Shown one piece after another: positions 17,666-26,806 of a stretch of DNA of 64,000 nucleotides (its first letter is position 1; every line of letters begins with the position of its first letter). Source of the stretch: JABMQB01 sp964408795 (GTDB taxonomy: Bacteria > Bacteroidota > Bacteroidia > Bacteroidales > Prolixibacteraceae); the NCBI GenBank assembly GCA_964408795.1, contig CAYPAW010000114.1, forward strand, positions 53,333 through 117,332. The letters run 5' to 3'. A model generated the notes under the pieces. It saw nothing but the letters and a program-made list of their open reading frames with translations. It was not told the DNA's origin and made no database searches. The position numbers were made by a program, and so were the translations under genes.

Positions 17666-18300
17666 TCTGCGGAGATTGTAAACCCACGGAGTGTTCTGAA
17701 AATCTTTAAAATCCATAATTTCAGACGATACCGAAAGGATCTTTTAACGCTTGAATTTGATTTATTGTACTGAAGGTCAAATTCTTTCAGGGCCAGTTCC
17801 AGGGATCCGGTGGCTCCAATTCTATCCCAAAAAATCGAAAAATCTTCTTTCACCGTTTCAATGGCAACAACCTGCTGTAACGATTTATCTTTTAAAAACA
17901 GGTGAATGTTCGCGTTGACACAATCGTAGTAATCTTCAGAAATCTGTAATTTTTTTTCGTCGTTTAATTTCTCAACCGGTGTTTTTAAAATTCCTTCAGC
18001 AAAAGCCTTAATAATGCTATTCCGATCTTTCCACCTTCTGTTATGACTTTTAACGGTTTTTTCCTTATTACGGATCAGATGGACGTAATACGCATCATCC
18101 CCGAATTTCGAATCGAGTTGCCCCAGAAACCAACTTAACCGGTTGTCCGACTCGATGTGATGATCGGGATATGAAAATCTTTCTTCTCCGATTTCGGTTG
18201 ATAGCGTTTCATGTCCCGATGTGTAATTGGTAATGTGCTTACACGCTTTGATAAAGGTCATGGAACCACTTCTTCCTGTACATAAAATAAACACTCTCAT
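17662..18300 (-). CDS. Sulfotransferase-like protein
   Basis: A 212-residue protein whose N-terminus, VFILCTGRSGSMTFIKAC, carries the 5'-phosphosulfate-binding loop (TGRSGS) of PAPS-dependent sulfotransferases. A later segment, DAYYVHLIRNKEKTVKSHNRRW, matches the 3'-phosphate-binding region (an LIRN strand followed by a serine helix). It is expected to transfer sulfate from PAPS to a carbohydrate in the cytoplasm. The adjacent flippase and nearby APS kinase and PAP phosphatase genes support a role in making a sulfated glycan. It is co-directional with the flippase gene, 26 bases downstream of it. Confidence 0.82.
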   Translation of the reverse strand: MRVFILCTGRSGSMTFIKACKHITNYTSGHETLSTEIGEERFSYPDHHIESDNRLSWFLGQLDSKFGDDAYYVHLIRNKEKTVKSHNRRWKDRNSIIKAFAEGILKTPVEKLNDEKKLQISEDYYDCVNANIHLFLKDKSLQQVVAIETVKEDFSIFWDRIGATGSLELALKEFDLQYNKSNSSVKRSFRYRLKLWILKIFRTLRGFTISAD

Positions 18301-18326
18301 TTTAACTATTCCTGAATAAAGTTGAA

Positions 18327-19820
18327 CTACCTGTTTCTTAAAAACCGGATGATACGGTGATAAATCTGGGTGAATAACAGCGTAATATCGTCTGAAATCT
18401 TAAACGTAAAAATTAAAAACAGATAAAGCAAACCAACCATTGAACTTTTGACAATAATATTTGGAATAAGACGATCCAATTCCGGCATGAATAAATCTGC
18501 TGTAATTATTGCCAGTGTTAATCCTGCAACCAGTACATGTTTCATGCTATAGCAAAACAGTCCTGTTTTTATTTTCAGAAAACCGATGATTGCGAGGGTT
18601 CTGAACAGGAAAGTGAACAGAACAGCCATTGCTGCGCCGGTGATGGCATACCGTGGGATAAGAATCATATTCAGTAACACAGCCACTCCGATCTGAAGAA
18701 TAATAATGTAGGTTAATGCTTTGTAGTGTTTTGAAGTTTGAATAATGGCTCCTCCATTGGTATTTGATACATTGATTAATACGCCAATAGAATAAATGAT
18801 CAGCACCCATTTTCCCTGGCTGTATGTCTCTGGAAGAATCCTGAAAACATTGGTCAGGTTTACCAACAGCATGATGAGAATAAAAGCTCCCATAATGGTT
18901 TGATTAATGCTGGCTTTGGCGTATATTTCCTGAATATGGTTCTTGTTTTCTTCCTTCCACGACTGTGCAATGATTCCTGTGGAAATTTTCTGAATGGCCC
19001 GGGAAGGGATGTTGATGACCGTGGCAAAAAGAGCACAAACACCGAATATTCCAACCTGGTCAAGGGAAAGGTATTGATTGATAAATATTTTATCAACGTT
19101 GGTGGTGAGAATTCCGCTGAATCCGTTGATCAGTCCAAAGGCACTGATAATCGCTATTTCCCGCACAAGAGGCTTTTTCAGAAAGGTCAAATCAGGCCGG
19201 AGGCTGAACTGTGATCTTTTTACCAGTACAAATACCAACGGAAGAGCCGGAAGGCTCAGGGAAACAATATACCCAAAAAAGAATTGCCGGAAATTGATCC
19301 AGCTTAAGGCAAAAAGAATAACCAACAAAAGGTTGAGTAACTTATGGATAAACTCATTCCAGAAGGTACCGGTAACGGAATCCAACAATACTTTGTTGTA
19401 ATTATCCAGGAGAATGAAAAAAATCCGGAAAAATACCAGGGGAAGCAACAATCCCAGGTATTCTACAATAAGGGGGGATCGTTCCAGGTTGGTTTCAATA
19501 ATGTGGGGTTTAAGAAGAATAAACGCAACAATGCTGAGCAAAAAACCCAACATACCGGTAGCAAGAGCCAAAAACAAAAAGCCGTTGTTGCCTTTTGCCC
19601 GGTTTCGGAAAACAGGAAACATACGGTTGATTACAGAAGTAAATCCCAGAGTTGCAAACTGGGAAAAAAGAATGGATATGGCAGCAAATAGTTGTATAAG
19701 ACCTATTTGATCGGTTTCCATGACCTGTGGCATAATGATACCAAGGTTGATGTAACCTAAAACAAGGCCCAGATAAGACCAGAAACTCCCCTTAATCGAT
19801 TGCCTGATGATGATGCCCAT
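18327..19820 (-). CDS. Wzx-like polysaccharide flippase
   Basis: Integral membrane protein of 497 residues with roughly 12-14 hydrophobic helices spread evenly, and the N-terminal pattern GIIIRQSIKGSFWSYLGLVLGYINLG of the MOP/polysaccharide transporter family. Such proteins flip undecaprenyl-linked oligosaccharides across the inner membrane. Only flanking glycan genes support the substrate; no Wzy polymerase is evident in the window unless the YfhO protein plays a related part. Sulfotransferase lies immediately downstream. Confidence 0.87.
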   Translation of the reverse strand: MGIIIRQSIKGSFWSYLGLVLGYINLGIIMPQVMETDQIGLIQLFAAISILFSQFATLGFTSVINRMFPVFRNRAKGNNGFLFLALATGMLGFLLSIVAFILLKPHIIETNLERSPLIVEYLGLLLPLVFFRIFFILLDNYNKVLLDSVTGTFWNEFIHKLLNLLLVILFALSWINFRQFFFGYIVSLSLPALPLVFVLVKRSQFSLRPDLTFLKKPLVREIAIISAFGLINGFSGILTTNVDKIFINQYLSLDQVGIFGVCALFATVINIPSRAIQKISTGIIAQSWKEENKNHIQEIYAKASINQTIMGAFILIMLLVNLTNVFRILPETYSQGKWVLIIYSIGVLINVSNTNGGAIIQTSKHYKALTYIIILQIGVAVLLNMILIPRYAITGAAMAVLFTFLFRTLAIIGFLKIKTGLFCYSMKHVLVAGLTLAIITADLFMPELDRLIPNIIVKSSMVGLLYLFLIFTFKISDDITLLFTQIYHRIIRFLRNR

Positions 19821-19951
19821 ATGCGTAAATCCGTTTTCAAAATTAGCAAATATGATGGATGTTGAAATAAAGATTGGGAAATTCCCGCTATGGATAGAAT
19901 GTGGAAAGAAGTATCCGGGCGAACGGAACGGCGTTAACCCGTTAAAACAGC

Positions 19952-19959
19952 TATATTTG
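19952..19959 (+). promoter_or_regulatory. -7 promoter box for cysQ
   Basis: TATATTTG is an exact TAnnTTTG match 52 bases upstream of the cysQ ATG. No -33 TTG at the standard spacing was found. Confidence 0.45.
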
Positions 19960-20011
19960 TTTTTTAACAGAGAAAGGATTTTGGAACCCTTTTGATAACA
20001 AACCTCTGTAT

Positions 20012-20833
20012 ATGAAGAACCAGGAATATTGGACGCTTTTGATGGATACGGCCCTGAAGGCAGGAGAAGCGATCATGCAGATCTATATGACCGAATTTAC
20101 TGTGGCGTATAAAAACGATATGTCTCCCGTTACAAAGGCAGACCGGGAGGCTCACGACCTTATCTTCAGGGAATTACAAAAAACAGAATTCCCCGTATTG
20201 AGCGAGGAGGGAAAGAATATTCCGTGGTCGGTTCGAAGGAACTGGGATACCTTCTGGATGGTGGATCCGTTGGATGGCACCAAAGAATTTATCCAAAAGA
20301 ATGGCGAGTTTACGGTCAATATTGCCCTGATTGAACAGGGACATCCGGTGATGGGGGTTGTCTATGCACCGGTACCCGATATTCTCTACATTGGTGAAGT
20401 ACACTCGGGAGCCTATCGAATCGATAAAGCCGCTGAAAAGGGATACCCGGTCAGCTCTTTTTCCGGGTGTGTGGAGGGTGCAACCCGGCTGCCGGTACCC
20501 GGAGAATTTTCATCCTACCGGATTGTTGCCAGCCGGTCTCATTCATCGCCGGAAACCGAGGCTTTCATAGAAGAACGACGTACGAAATACGGAGAGATTG
20601 AGATCCTTTCAAAGGGCAGTTCACTGAAGTTGTGCATGATCGCTGAGGGTCAGGCGGATGTATACCCCCGCTTTGCACCTACCATGGAATGGGATACCGC
20701 AGCCGGCCATGCCGTAGTGAAAGCATCCGGAGCTAAGGTAGTCCTGGCAGATGCAGATGAAGAATTGGTTTATAATAAAGAGCATTTGTTAAATCCCTGG
20801 TTCCTGGCTATCCGCGAAAACAAAAATCAATAA
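20012..20833 (+). CDS. cysQ: 3'(2'),5'-bisphosphate nucleotidase CysQ
   Basis: Mg-dependent, Li-sensitive phosphatase of the inositol monophosphatase superfamily that hydrolyses 3'-phosphoadenosine 5'-phosphate (PAP), the by-product of PAPS-dependent sulfotransferases. Metal-binding motif 1 is WMVDPLDGTKEF, motif 2 is MEWDTAAGHAVVKASGA, and the N-terminal SPVTKADREAHD is typical of CysQ. Length 273 residues is normal. It precedes cysC by 65 bases on the same strand, and a sulfotransferase gene lies 1.7 kb away, so PAP removal here fits with glycan sulfation. Confidence 0.93.
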   Translation: MKNQEYWTLLMDTALKAGEAIMQIYMTEFTVAYKNDMSPVTKADREAHDLIFRELQKTEFPVLSEEGKNIPWSVRRNWDTFWMVDPLDGTKEFIQKNGEFTVNIALIEQGHPVMGVVYAPVPDILYIGEVHSGAYRIDKAAEKGYPVSSFSGCVEGATRLPVPGEFSSYRIVASRSHSSPETEAFIEERRTKYGEIEILSKGSSLKLCMIAEGQADVYPRFAPTMEWDTAAGHAVVKASGAKVVLADADEELVYNKEHLLNPWFLAIRENKNQ

Positions 20834-20898
20834 AAAGATAATACCCTATATTTACTGGAAAATAAGCCAAAGAAATTTCAACCCAATAACTCAAAACC

Positions 20899-21531
20899 AT
20901 GGCCGAGAAAAATATCTATCCGGTTTTTCATAAAATTCTGAACAGGGAAGACAAAGAAAAACTGCTCAATCAACGTTCCAAAGTAATTTGGTTGGTTGGC
21001 TTGTCCGGAGCAGGTAAAACAACCCTGGCCCGCAACATCGAAATGGAACTGAACGGAAGAGGATTCCTGACCCAGATATTGGACGGGGATAATATTCGTA
21101 TGGGATTGAACAACAATTTAAGCTTCTCGGAAGAAGACCGGACGGAAAATATCCGGCGGATTGCTGAGGTCTCGAAGCTTTTTCTGAATTGCGGCATCAT
21201 TTGTATCAACGCATTCATTACACCGACGCGAAAAATCAGGGAACAGGTTTTTCAGATTATCGGAAGATCCAATGTGATCGAAATTTTTGTAAATGCACCT
21301 GTTGAAGTATGTGAAAGAAGGGATACCAAAGGACTTTACAGCAAAGCGAGAAAGGGACTGATCAGAAATTTTACGGGAATTGATTCCCCCTTTGAAGATC
21401 CTGTGAATCCGGACCTGGAAATAAAGACCCATGAAATGTCCGTCTCTGAATCGGTAAAGAGATGCCTTGAGGTTGTATTACCGGGTGTCAGGTATGAATA
21501 CCAGTGCAGGAATGGAATCCCGGGAAGTTGA
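20899..21531 (+). CDS. cysC: Adenylyl-sulfate (APS) kinase CysC
   Basis: Phosphorylates APS to PAPS, the donor for sulfotransferases. The P-loop GLSGAGKTT lies at residues 34-42, followed by the APS-kinase signature LDGDNIRMGLNNNLSFSEEDR and NIRRIAEVSKLF, then VNAPVEVCERRDTKGLYSKAR. It is a stand-alone kinase of 210 residues with no ATP-sulfurylase (cysD/cysN or sat) next to it, so APS must come from elsewhere in the genome. Pairing with cysQ suggests dedication to sulfotransfer chemistry rather than sulfate reduction, but this is inferred. Confidence 0.94.
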   Translation: MAEKNIYPVFHKILNREDKEKLLNQRSKVIWLVGLSGAGKTTLARNIEMELNGRGFLTQILDGDNIRMGLNNNLSFSEEDRTENIRRIAEVSKLFLNCGIICINAFITPTRKIREQVFQIIGRSNVIEIFVNAPVEVCERRDTKGLYSKARKGLIRNFTGIDSPFEDPVNPDLEIKTHEMSVSESVKRCLEVVLPGVRYEYQCRNGIPGS

Positions 21532-21580
21532 GAATGCTCACTTATGCTTTGGATTGCTATCCGGCCTCATTTACTTTCAT

Positions 21581-21588
21581 TATATTTG
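21581..21588 (+). promoter_or_regulatory. -7 promoter box for the YfhO gene
   Basis: TATATTTG matches TAnnTTTG exactly, 25 bases before the ATG at 21614. A TTG at 21554-21556 is 24 bases upstream, slightly far for a -33 element. Confidence 0.5.
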
Positions 21589-21613
21589 AATTTTATTCTA
21601 AAAAAACAGAACC

Positions 21614-24097
21614 ATGGCGGGAATCAGATTTCCGAAAAATAGTGTGTCGCATTTAATTATCGTACTGATAATTCTTGTTGTTTCCATGCTCTATTTTTTC
21701 CCTCAACTGGAAGGGAAAGTTCTCGAACAATCGGATATAACGCATTTCAGGGGGTCATCGAAGGAGTTAACCGATTTTCGTGAAGAGACCGGCAAGGAAG
21801 CATTATGGACCAATGCATTGTTCAGTGGAATGCCTGGATACATGATCGCAGTAACCTATCCGGGAAATCTGGCACGGTTCATACAGACAATGATCCGCAA
21901 AGCTTTTCATCCTGCCTCCATGTTAATGCTTTATATTCTTGGGTTTTATATTCTTCTGTTATCGCTTGGTGTGAGCCGGTGGCAAAGTCTCGTAGGGGCT
22001 CTTGCCTATGGTTTTTCCTCTTATTTTCTGATCATCATTGGGGCAGGCCACAATACCAAAGCGTATGCCATAGGCTATATGGCTCCTCTTTTTGCCGGGA
22101 TGCTGATGATGTTTAAGGGAAAGCATCTTCCGGGGTTTATTCTTTTCACACTGGGTCTCTCACTGAATATTCTTGTGAATCATCTGCAGATCACCTATTA
22201 TGCTTTTATCACAGCCGTGATACTGGTTGTTGTTCAATTGATTTATGCGATCCGGAAAAAAGAACTCCCGGGATTTACCCGAAGCCTGGTTTTTCTGATT
22301 CTGGGGGGGGTTATTGCCATAGGGATGAATTTTTCAAGGCTCTACACCACCTATCAGTATTCAAAGCATACCATCCGGGGACCGTCGGAGTTGACGCACA
22401 ACACCGACAACCAAACCTCCGGGCTCGATAAAGACTATGTGGTTCAGTACAGCCTGGGCATCGATGAAACGTTGACCTTTCTGATTCCGGATTATATGGG
22501 AGGTGGAAGCCAGATCAATCCGGGAGTGGATTCGAAGAGTTACGATGCATTGCAGCGAAACACACAAAATGCCCGGCAGAATCTCCGGGCTATCAGCATG
22601 TATCATGGCGATCAGCCACCCACAGCCGGACCGGTTTATCTTGGGGCCATCGTGATCTTTCTTTTTGTCCTGGGACTATTTATCGTGAAAGGGCCCTTAA
22701 AATGGTGGTTGGTAGCAGCCTCCCTGCTTTCACTCTTTTTGGCCTGGGGCCAGAATTTTATGGTGCTTACCGACTTTTTTCTCCGGTACGTTCCTTTGTA
22801 CAATAAATTCAGGGCTCCTACCATGATGCTTGTTGTGGTTGAGTTTTGTGTTCCTTTGCTGGGATTCCTGGGGCTCAACGAAATTTTAAGGGGCAGGGTG
22901 GATCGCAAAGATTTCATGCGTGGATTCAAATGGGCAGCCCTATTTACCGGAGGGCTCACATTGCTGTTTGCCCTTCTTCCCGGTATTGCCGGTGATTTTT
23001 CATCTCCTGCCGATGCCGGCCGTTATCCCGAATGGCTGATGGATGCTGTAATTGCTGACCGGCGGCATATGCTCAGCTCAGATGCTTTCCGGTCGTTTCT
23101 TTTCATAGCCCTCGCTGCAGGGACCCTGTATGCCTGGCATATGAAAAAACTCAAAACACAATTATTGATTGCTATCCTCGGGATATTAATCCTGGGCGAC
23201 CTGTGGTTTGTCGATAAACGCTATCTCAACAAGGACCATTTCACCAGTAAAAGGCAGGTTGAGAATCCTTTCCCTGAAACGGTAGCCGACAGGGAAATTT
23301 TACAAGATACCGATTTAAGTTACCGGGTATTGCCTTTTCGCCAGGATGCCTTTATGAATGCCCGGGCATCATACTACCATAAAAATGTGGGCGGGTACCA
23401 TGCAGCCAAACTACGCCGTTACCAGGAATTGATTGAAAACACGATATTCCCGGAAATGCAGCAGATGGCAACCGGGATGCAGGCCGGAAAACCGGTCGAT
23501 TCCGTGTTTATGTCGCTCCCGGTTCTGAATATGCTCAATACCCGGTATATTATTGTGGATAATAACCAACCCCCCCTTCGGAATCCCGAAGCCCTGGGGA
23601 ACGCCTGGTTTGCTCATACCTACAGAATCGTGGAAAATGCGGATGAGGAGATAGCTGCTGTGAAAGATTTTAACCCCGGTACGACAGCCATTGTGGATAT
23701 AAGATTTAAAAAATTTGTGGAAGGGAAATCTTTCTCAAAAGATAATCTGGGAGGTGTGGTGCTCACGGAATACCAGCCGAATATTCTTACATACAGCTAT
23801 AGGGCCGGAACCGAACAGCTGGTGGTCTTTTCGGAAATATATTATGAAGGGGGATGGAACGCCTATATCGATGGGGAAAAAGTTCCACACTTCCGGGTCA
23901 ATTATGTGTTGAGAGCCCTGGTGGTTCCTCCGGGAAACCATACCATTGAATTCCGGTTTGAGCCCCGATCCTATTATTTCGGAAATAAAATTTCGTATGC
24001 CAGCTCTATCCTGTTGCTGTTCATCCTTGCAGGTTATCTGGGCATGAAAATATGGAAATACCGGAAACATAAAAGAGAAACCAACCCCAGGGATTAA
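21614..24097 (+). CDS. YfhO-family membrane protein (GT-C-like)
   Basis: Large integral membrane protein, 827 residues, of the YfhO family: about 12 membrane helices over residues 13-525, a soluble exported-side domain to about 790, and a last helix (ISYASSILLLFILAGYLG). The N-terminus shows HFRGSSKELTDFREETGKEALW before the second helix, and the acidic/Arg loop pattern of GT-C glycosyltransferases. Gram-positive YfhO is needed to glycosylate lipoteichoic acid; in Bacteroidota the function is unknown. Its position in a glycan region fits a membrane glycosyltransferase acting on polyprenyl-linked sugars. A methyltransferase gene follows. Confidence 0.87.
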   Translation: MAGIRFPKNSVSHLIIVLIILVVSMLYFFPQLEGKVLEQSDITHFRGSSKELTDFREETGKEALWTNALFSGMPGYMIAVTYPGNLARFIQTMIRKAFHPASMLMLYILGFYILLLSLGVSRWQSLVGALAYGFSSYFLIIIGAGHNTKAYAIGYMAPLFAGMLMMFKGKHLPGFILFTLGLSLNILVNHLQITYYAFITAVILVVVQLIYAIRKKELPGFTRSLVFLILGGVIAIGMNFSRLYTTYQYSKHTIRGPSELTHNTDNQTSGLDKDYVVQYSLGIDETLTFLIPDYMGGGSQINPGVDSKSYDALQRNTQNARQNLRAISMYHGDQPPTAGPVYLGAIVIFLFVLGLFIVKGPLKWWLVAASLLSLFLAWGQNFMVLTDFFLRYVPLYNKFRAPTMMLVVVEFCVPLLGFLGLNEILRGRVDRKDFMRGFKWAALFTGGLTLLFALLPGIAGDFSSPADAGRYPEWLMDAVIADRRHMLSSDAFRSFLFIALAAGTLYAWHMKKLKTQLLIAILGILILGDLWFVDKRYLNKDHFTSKRQVENPFPETVADREILQDTDLSYRVLPFRQDAFMNARASYYHKNVGGYHAAKLRRYQELIENTIFPEMQQMATGMQAGKPVDSVFMSLPVLNMLNTRYIIVDNNQPPLRNPEALGNAWFAHTYRIVENADEEIAAVKDFNPGTTAIVDIRFKKFVEGKSFSKDNLGGVVLTEYQPNILTYSYRAGTEQLVVFSEIYYEGGWNAYIDGEKVPHFRVNYVLRALVVPPGNHTIEFRFEPRSYYFGNKISYASSILLLFILAGYLGMKIWKYRKHKRETNPRD

Positions 24098-24103
24098 ATC
24101 GCT

Positions 24104-24111
24104 TAATTTTG
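24104..24111 (+). promoter_or_regulatory. Possible -7 box before the methyltransferase gene
   Basis: TAATTTTG matches TAnnTTTG, 11 bases before the ATG at 24123. That would leave only a few bases of 5' leader, so read-through from the YfhO gene is equally plausible. Confidence 0.3.
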
Positions 24112-24122
24112 CAATTTTACGA

Positions 24123-24911
24123 ATGTACGAAAGGCATACCAACCGGGATCAGTATTTTAAAGAGCAGGTTGTTACCACCCGAAAATATGTGATTCCCTTT
24201 TTGGAAGAGCATATAAAAATCAACACCGGAACATCCGTTCTGGAGATAGGCTGCGGAGAGGGAGGGAACCTGAAGCCTTTTATGGATTCCGGATGTACGG
24301 TCACCGGAATCGATTTATCGGCCGGAAAGATTAAACTGGCACATGAATTTTTCAGGGATCACCCCAATTACCGGAACCTAATCCTGATTTGTGAAGATAT
24401 CTATAGGCGAAGCGATCTGGGAACATTCGATGTGGTTGTTTTACGGGATGTAATCGAACATATTCCCGACCAGAAAAGATTTATGGGGTATATGAAGCAT
24501 TTTCTGCACTTCGGAAGTGTGGTTTTTTTCGGGTTTCCTCCCTGGCAGAATCCCTTCGGAGGGCACCAGCAGATGTGCAGAAGCAGAATTTTGTCGAAAT
24601 TGCCCTGGTTTCATCTGTTGCCTGGTTTTTTTTACAAAGGGGTATTAAAGCTTTTCGGAGAACCTCAGAATAAAATCCAGGGCCTGATGGAGGTCAAAGA
24701 AACCGGGATCTCCATAGAACGCTTCGAGCGAATTCTAAAAAACCACGGGTTTCGGATTCTTACCAGAAGGCTTTATTTGTTTAATCCCAATTACGAAGTG
24801 AAGTTTAAGGTACGACCCCGGAAACAGAACCGCTTCGTTGCAGCCGTTCCCTGGCTGCGAAATTTTTTTACTACGGCTGGGTATTACCTGGTAACAACGG
24901 ACGATCAATAG
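24123..24911 (+). CDS. Class I SAM-dependent methyltransferase
   Basis: A 262-residue methyltransferase with an intact SAM-binding motif I (VLEIGCGEGGNLKPF), acidic motif II (VTGIDLSAGKI) and motif IV (FDVVVLRDVIEHI). The C-terminal half carries hydrophobic segments and KVRPRKQNRF near the end. The overall form is like methyltransferases of glycan clusters, but the substrate is unknown. It is separated by one base from the DNA glycosylase gene downstream, so the two are likely co-translated. Confidence 0.87.
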   Translation: MYERHTNRDQYFKEQVVTTRKYVIPFLEEHIKINTGTSVLEIGCGEGGNLKPFMDSGCTVTGIDLSAGKIKLAHEFFRDHPNYRNLILICEDIYRRSDLGTFDVVVLRDVIEHIPDQKRFMGYMKHFLHFGSVVFFGFPPWQNPFGGHQQMCRSRILSKLPWFHLLPGFFYKGVLKLFGEPQNKIQGLMEVKETGISIERFERILKNHGFRILTRRLYLFNPNYEVKFKVRPRKQNRFVAAVPWLRNFFTTAGYYLVTTDDQ

Positions 24912-24912
24912 G

Positions 24913-25428
24913 ATGGACAACCAAAGAGTATCCACGGATTTTTTTATGCGGGAGGTTCTGGATGTAGCCCCGGAGCTTTTGGGAAAGCAATTGATGCGGA
25001 GATACAAGAACGGGACAATCGGAAGATTCATGATCACGGAGACGGAAGCCTACCGGGGTTTCGAAGATCGGGCCTGTCATGCCAGCAAAGGCAGAACCCC
25101 TCGGTCTGAGATCATGTTCCGTCCGGGAGGTTCCGTTTATGTGTACCTGATTTATGGAATCTACTGGTTGTTGAATTTTGTTACCGGCGGAGAAGGAAAT
25201 CCATCGGCCGTGTTGATCCGCGGACTGGAAGAAATCTCCGGACCCGGCAGGGTAGGTAAAGCCTTGCAACTTGATCAGTCTTTCTACGGAGAATGCCTGG
25301 AAACATCGAAAAGGATATGGGTGGAAGAAAGCGGGATCACACTACCTTACAGAAAAGTACCCAGGATCGGTATTCACTATGCCGGAGAACCCTGGGTCAG
25401 CAAACCCTGGCGCTTTGTTGCCCTATAA
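24913..25428 (+). CDS. DNA-3-methyladenine glycosylase, AAG/MPG family
   Basis: Base-excision repair enzyme removing alkylated purines. The fold is that of human AAG rather than E. coli AlkA or Tag. The catalytic glutamate is in TETEAYRGFEDRACHA, followed by RSEIMFRPGGSVYVYLIYGIYW and NFVTGGEGNPSAVLIRGLE, all family hallmarks. At 171 residues it is somewhat shorter than the usual 190-200, mainly in the C-terminal half, but it ends with the expected PRIGIHYAGEPW...PWRF. It directly follows the methyltransferase gene. Confidence 0.92.
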   Translation: MDNQRVSTDFFMREVLDVAPELLGKQLMRRYKNGTIGRFMITETEAYRGFEDRACHASKGRTPRSEIMFRPGGSVYVYLIYGIYWLLNFVTGGEGNPSAVLIRGLEEISGPGRVGKALQLDQSFYGECLETSKRIWVEESGITLPYRKVPRIGIHYAGEPWVSKPWRFVAL

Positions 25429-25530
25429 TACCACAAGAAACAGAATGAATTGCTGAAACAAATTTTCCCCGAAATGAAGGAGTTTCGAGGGTGCCCTTTC
25501 ATGTGTTTGCAATGGTTTGTTTTCAGAGGG

Positions 25531-25632
25531 TTCCCATGCCTGCCTGTTCAGCTTCGTTCTGCTGACTGCGCCTTCAACCAGTCGCTTCGGCAAAGCAAGG
25601 AACTATGCGAAAGCGATGCAGACAGGAAACTC
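25531..25632 (-). repeat. Dispersed intergenic repeat, copy B
   Basis: Read on the minus strand this aligns with 15744-15855, with about 44 matches in the first 53 bases and weaker similarity beyond, ending in GCAGGCATGGGAA. It fills the 256-base gap between the DNA glycosylase gene and the convergent barrel-protein gene. No transposase or coding remnant is seen with it. Confidence 0.75.
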
Positions 25633-25684
25633 ATCATCGTCCCGGTCATCATCGGGAGGGACTCGTTTTAAGCAAAAATCAAGA

Positions 25685-26794
25685 TCAGAATTTTTTAAGC
25701 AGAAAATCTTTATTTACGATTGCATACAAGGCAGCGGTGTTTGAAAAGGATCCCGGTTCCGGTTCATACCAGGCTTCCAGCCTTGCTCCCAGGATCACTC
25801 CCTCACACAGTTCTTTTTTTAGATCATAAAAGAGCAGGATCATTTCTTTTTTCAGGTTCGGTGCAGCATAAGAAGGATGGATTCCATGCGCAACCTGGAG
25901 CAGTTCCATGCCCTTGATCCCGAAGAATTTTTCCGAATTCCAGTATTCCAGTCCGAAGCGTCCTCCTTTGGAAGTTATGGAACCGGAAATCCATGTTCCA
26001 CTTCCTTTTTCAAAGGGAAGTTCACTGTTTTTTTTATTGTCGAGGAACATGGTATAGTAGGCTGCAAGGTTGATTTGCCTGAGAAATCCCTTAAATAAGA
26101 TTTCTGTTTGTAGTCCGGCTGCGGTATTGGTCAGGGTTTGGACCCTGAGGGGGCTGGTATCGATTTCGCCTCCCTGGTGGTGGATCAGTACCTGCAGCGG
26201 GAGAGACAGGGTTATTTTTTTTGAACGGAAAAGGGATATTCCAGAGGATATTCCGGCGGTAAAATGCTCTTGAAAGGGATCTCCTTCGAAGATAAATTGT
26301 TCCCAGTTCAGCCATCCGTCGAAGTGAAACGGGCGGGAATGATGAATGATTTGAAAGCCTGCTTCGGGTTTATCCGTTATAAAACGCTCCGGTTCCCAGA
26401 TGGGCTTGATGAGTGAGTGATTATTGTTGTTCCGGAGATTTCCCAGAATAAATTGCCAGTTATTCAGAAAGCGTATCCGGGCTGAAAACCAGGGGAGGCT
26501 GTGAGTTGCCTTTTCAGTACCGTTAAAACGGAGATAGTGCCAGCCCAGTTCCAATCGAAGGTTTTCCATAGGTTGGTAAACCAGCCTGGGCCGTATCCAG
26601 TTTCCAGTAAGGGTATACCCGTCAACCAAAAAGCTTTCAAATTCGTTGTTTTTGAAAAATCCGGTGTTTTCAAATTTCAGATATAGACTTTTCGGATGGT
26701 TTGCATCGGGCGTATGGGTTATCAGAAAATCCTGACCTGAAATTGTGGGGACAATTCCTGCAATAATCAATCCTATGATCAACAGTCGGGGCAT
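25685..26794 (-). CDS. Predicted outer-membrane beta-barrel protein
   Basis: Unrecognised exported protein of about 369 residues. A signal peptide (MPRLLIIGLIIAGIVPTISG) is followed by alternating-residue strands rich in aromatic residues (NWIRPRLVYQPMENLRLELGWHYLRF, LEYWNSEKFFGIKG), and it ends in ALYAIVNKDFLLKKF, consistent with a porin-like barrel. I chose the ATG at 26794; an in-frame TTG lies at 26800. It begins 12 bases after the deleted MFS gene and may share its transcript. No function can be given. Confidence 0.7.
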   Translation of the reverse strand: MPRLLIIGLIIAGIVPTISGQDFLITHTPDANHPKSLYLKFENTGFFKNNEFESFLVDGYTLTGNWIRPRLVYQPMENLRLELGWHYLRFNGTEKATHSLPWFSARIRFLNNWQFILGNLRNNNNHSLIKPIWEPERFITDKPEAGFQIIHHSRPFHFDGWLNWEQFIFEGDPFQEHFTAGISSGISLFRSKKITLSLPLQVLIHHQGGEIDTSPLRVQTLTNTAAGLQTEILFKGFLRQINLAAYYTMFLDNKKNSELPFEKGSGTWISGSITSKGGRFGLEYWNSEKFFGIKGMELLQVAHGIHPSYAAPNLKKEMILLFYDLKKELCEGVILGARLEAWYEPEPGSFSNTAALYAIVNKDFLLKKF

Positions 26795-26806
26795 ATACAA
26801 AGGTAT

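Noticed and set aside
25450..25829. Several overlapping plus-strand frames of 60-75 codons
   Set aside because: They run through the repeat and into the antisense of the barrel-protein gene, with no start signals or conserved features.
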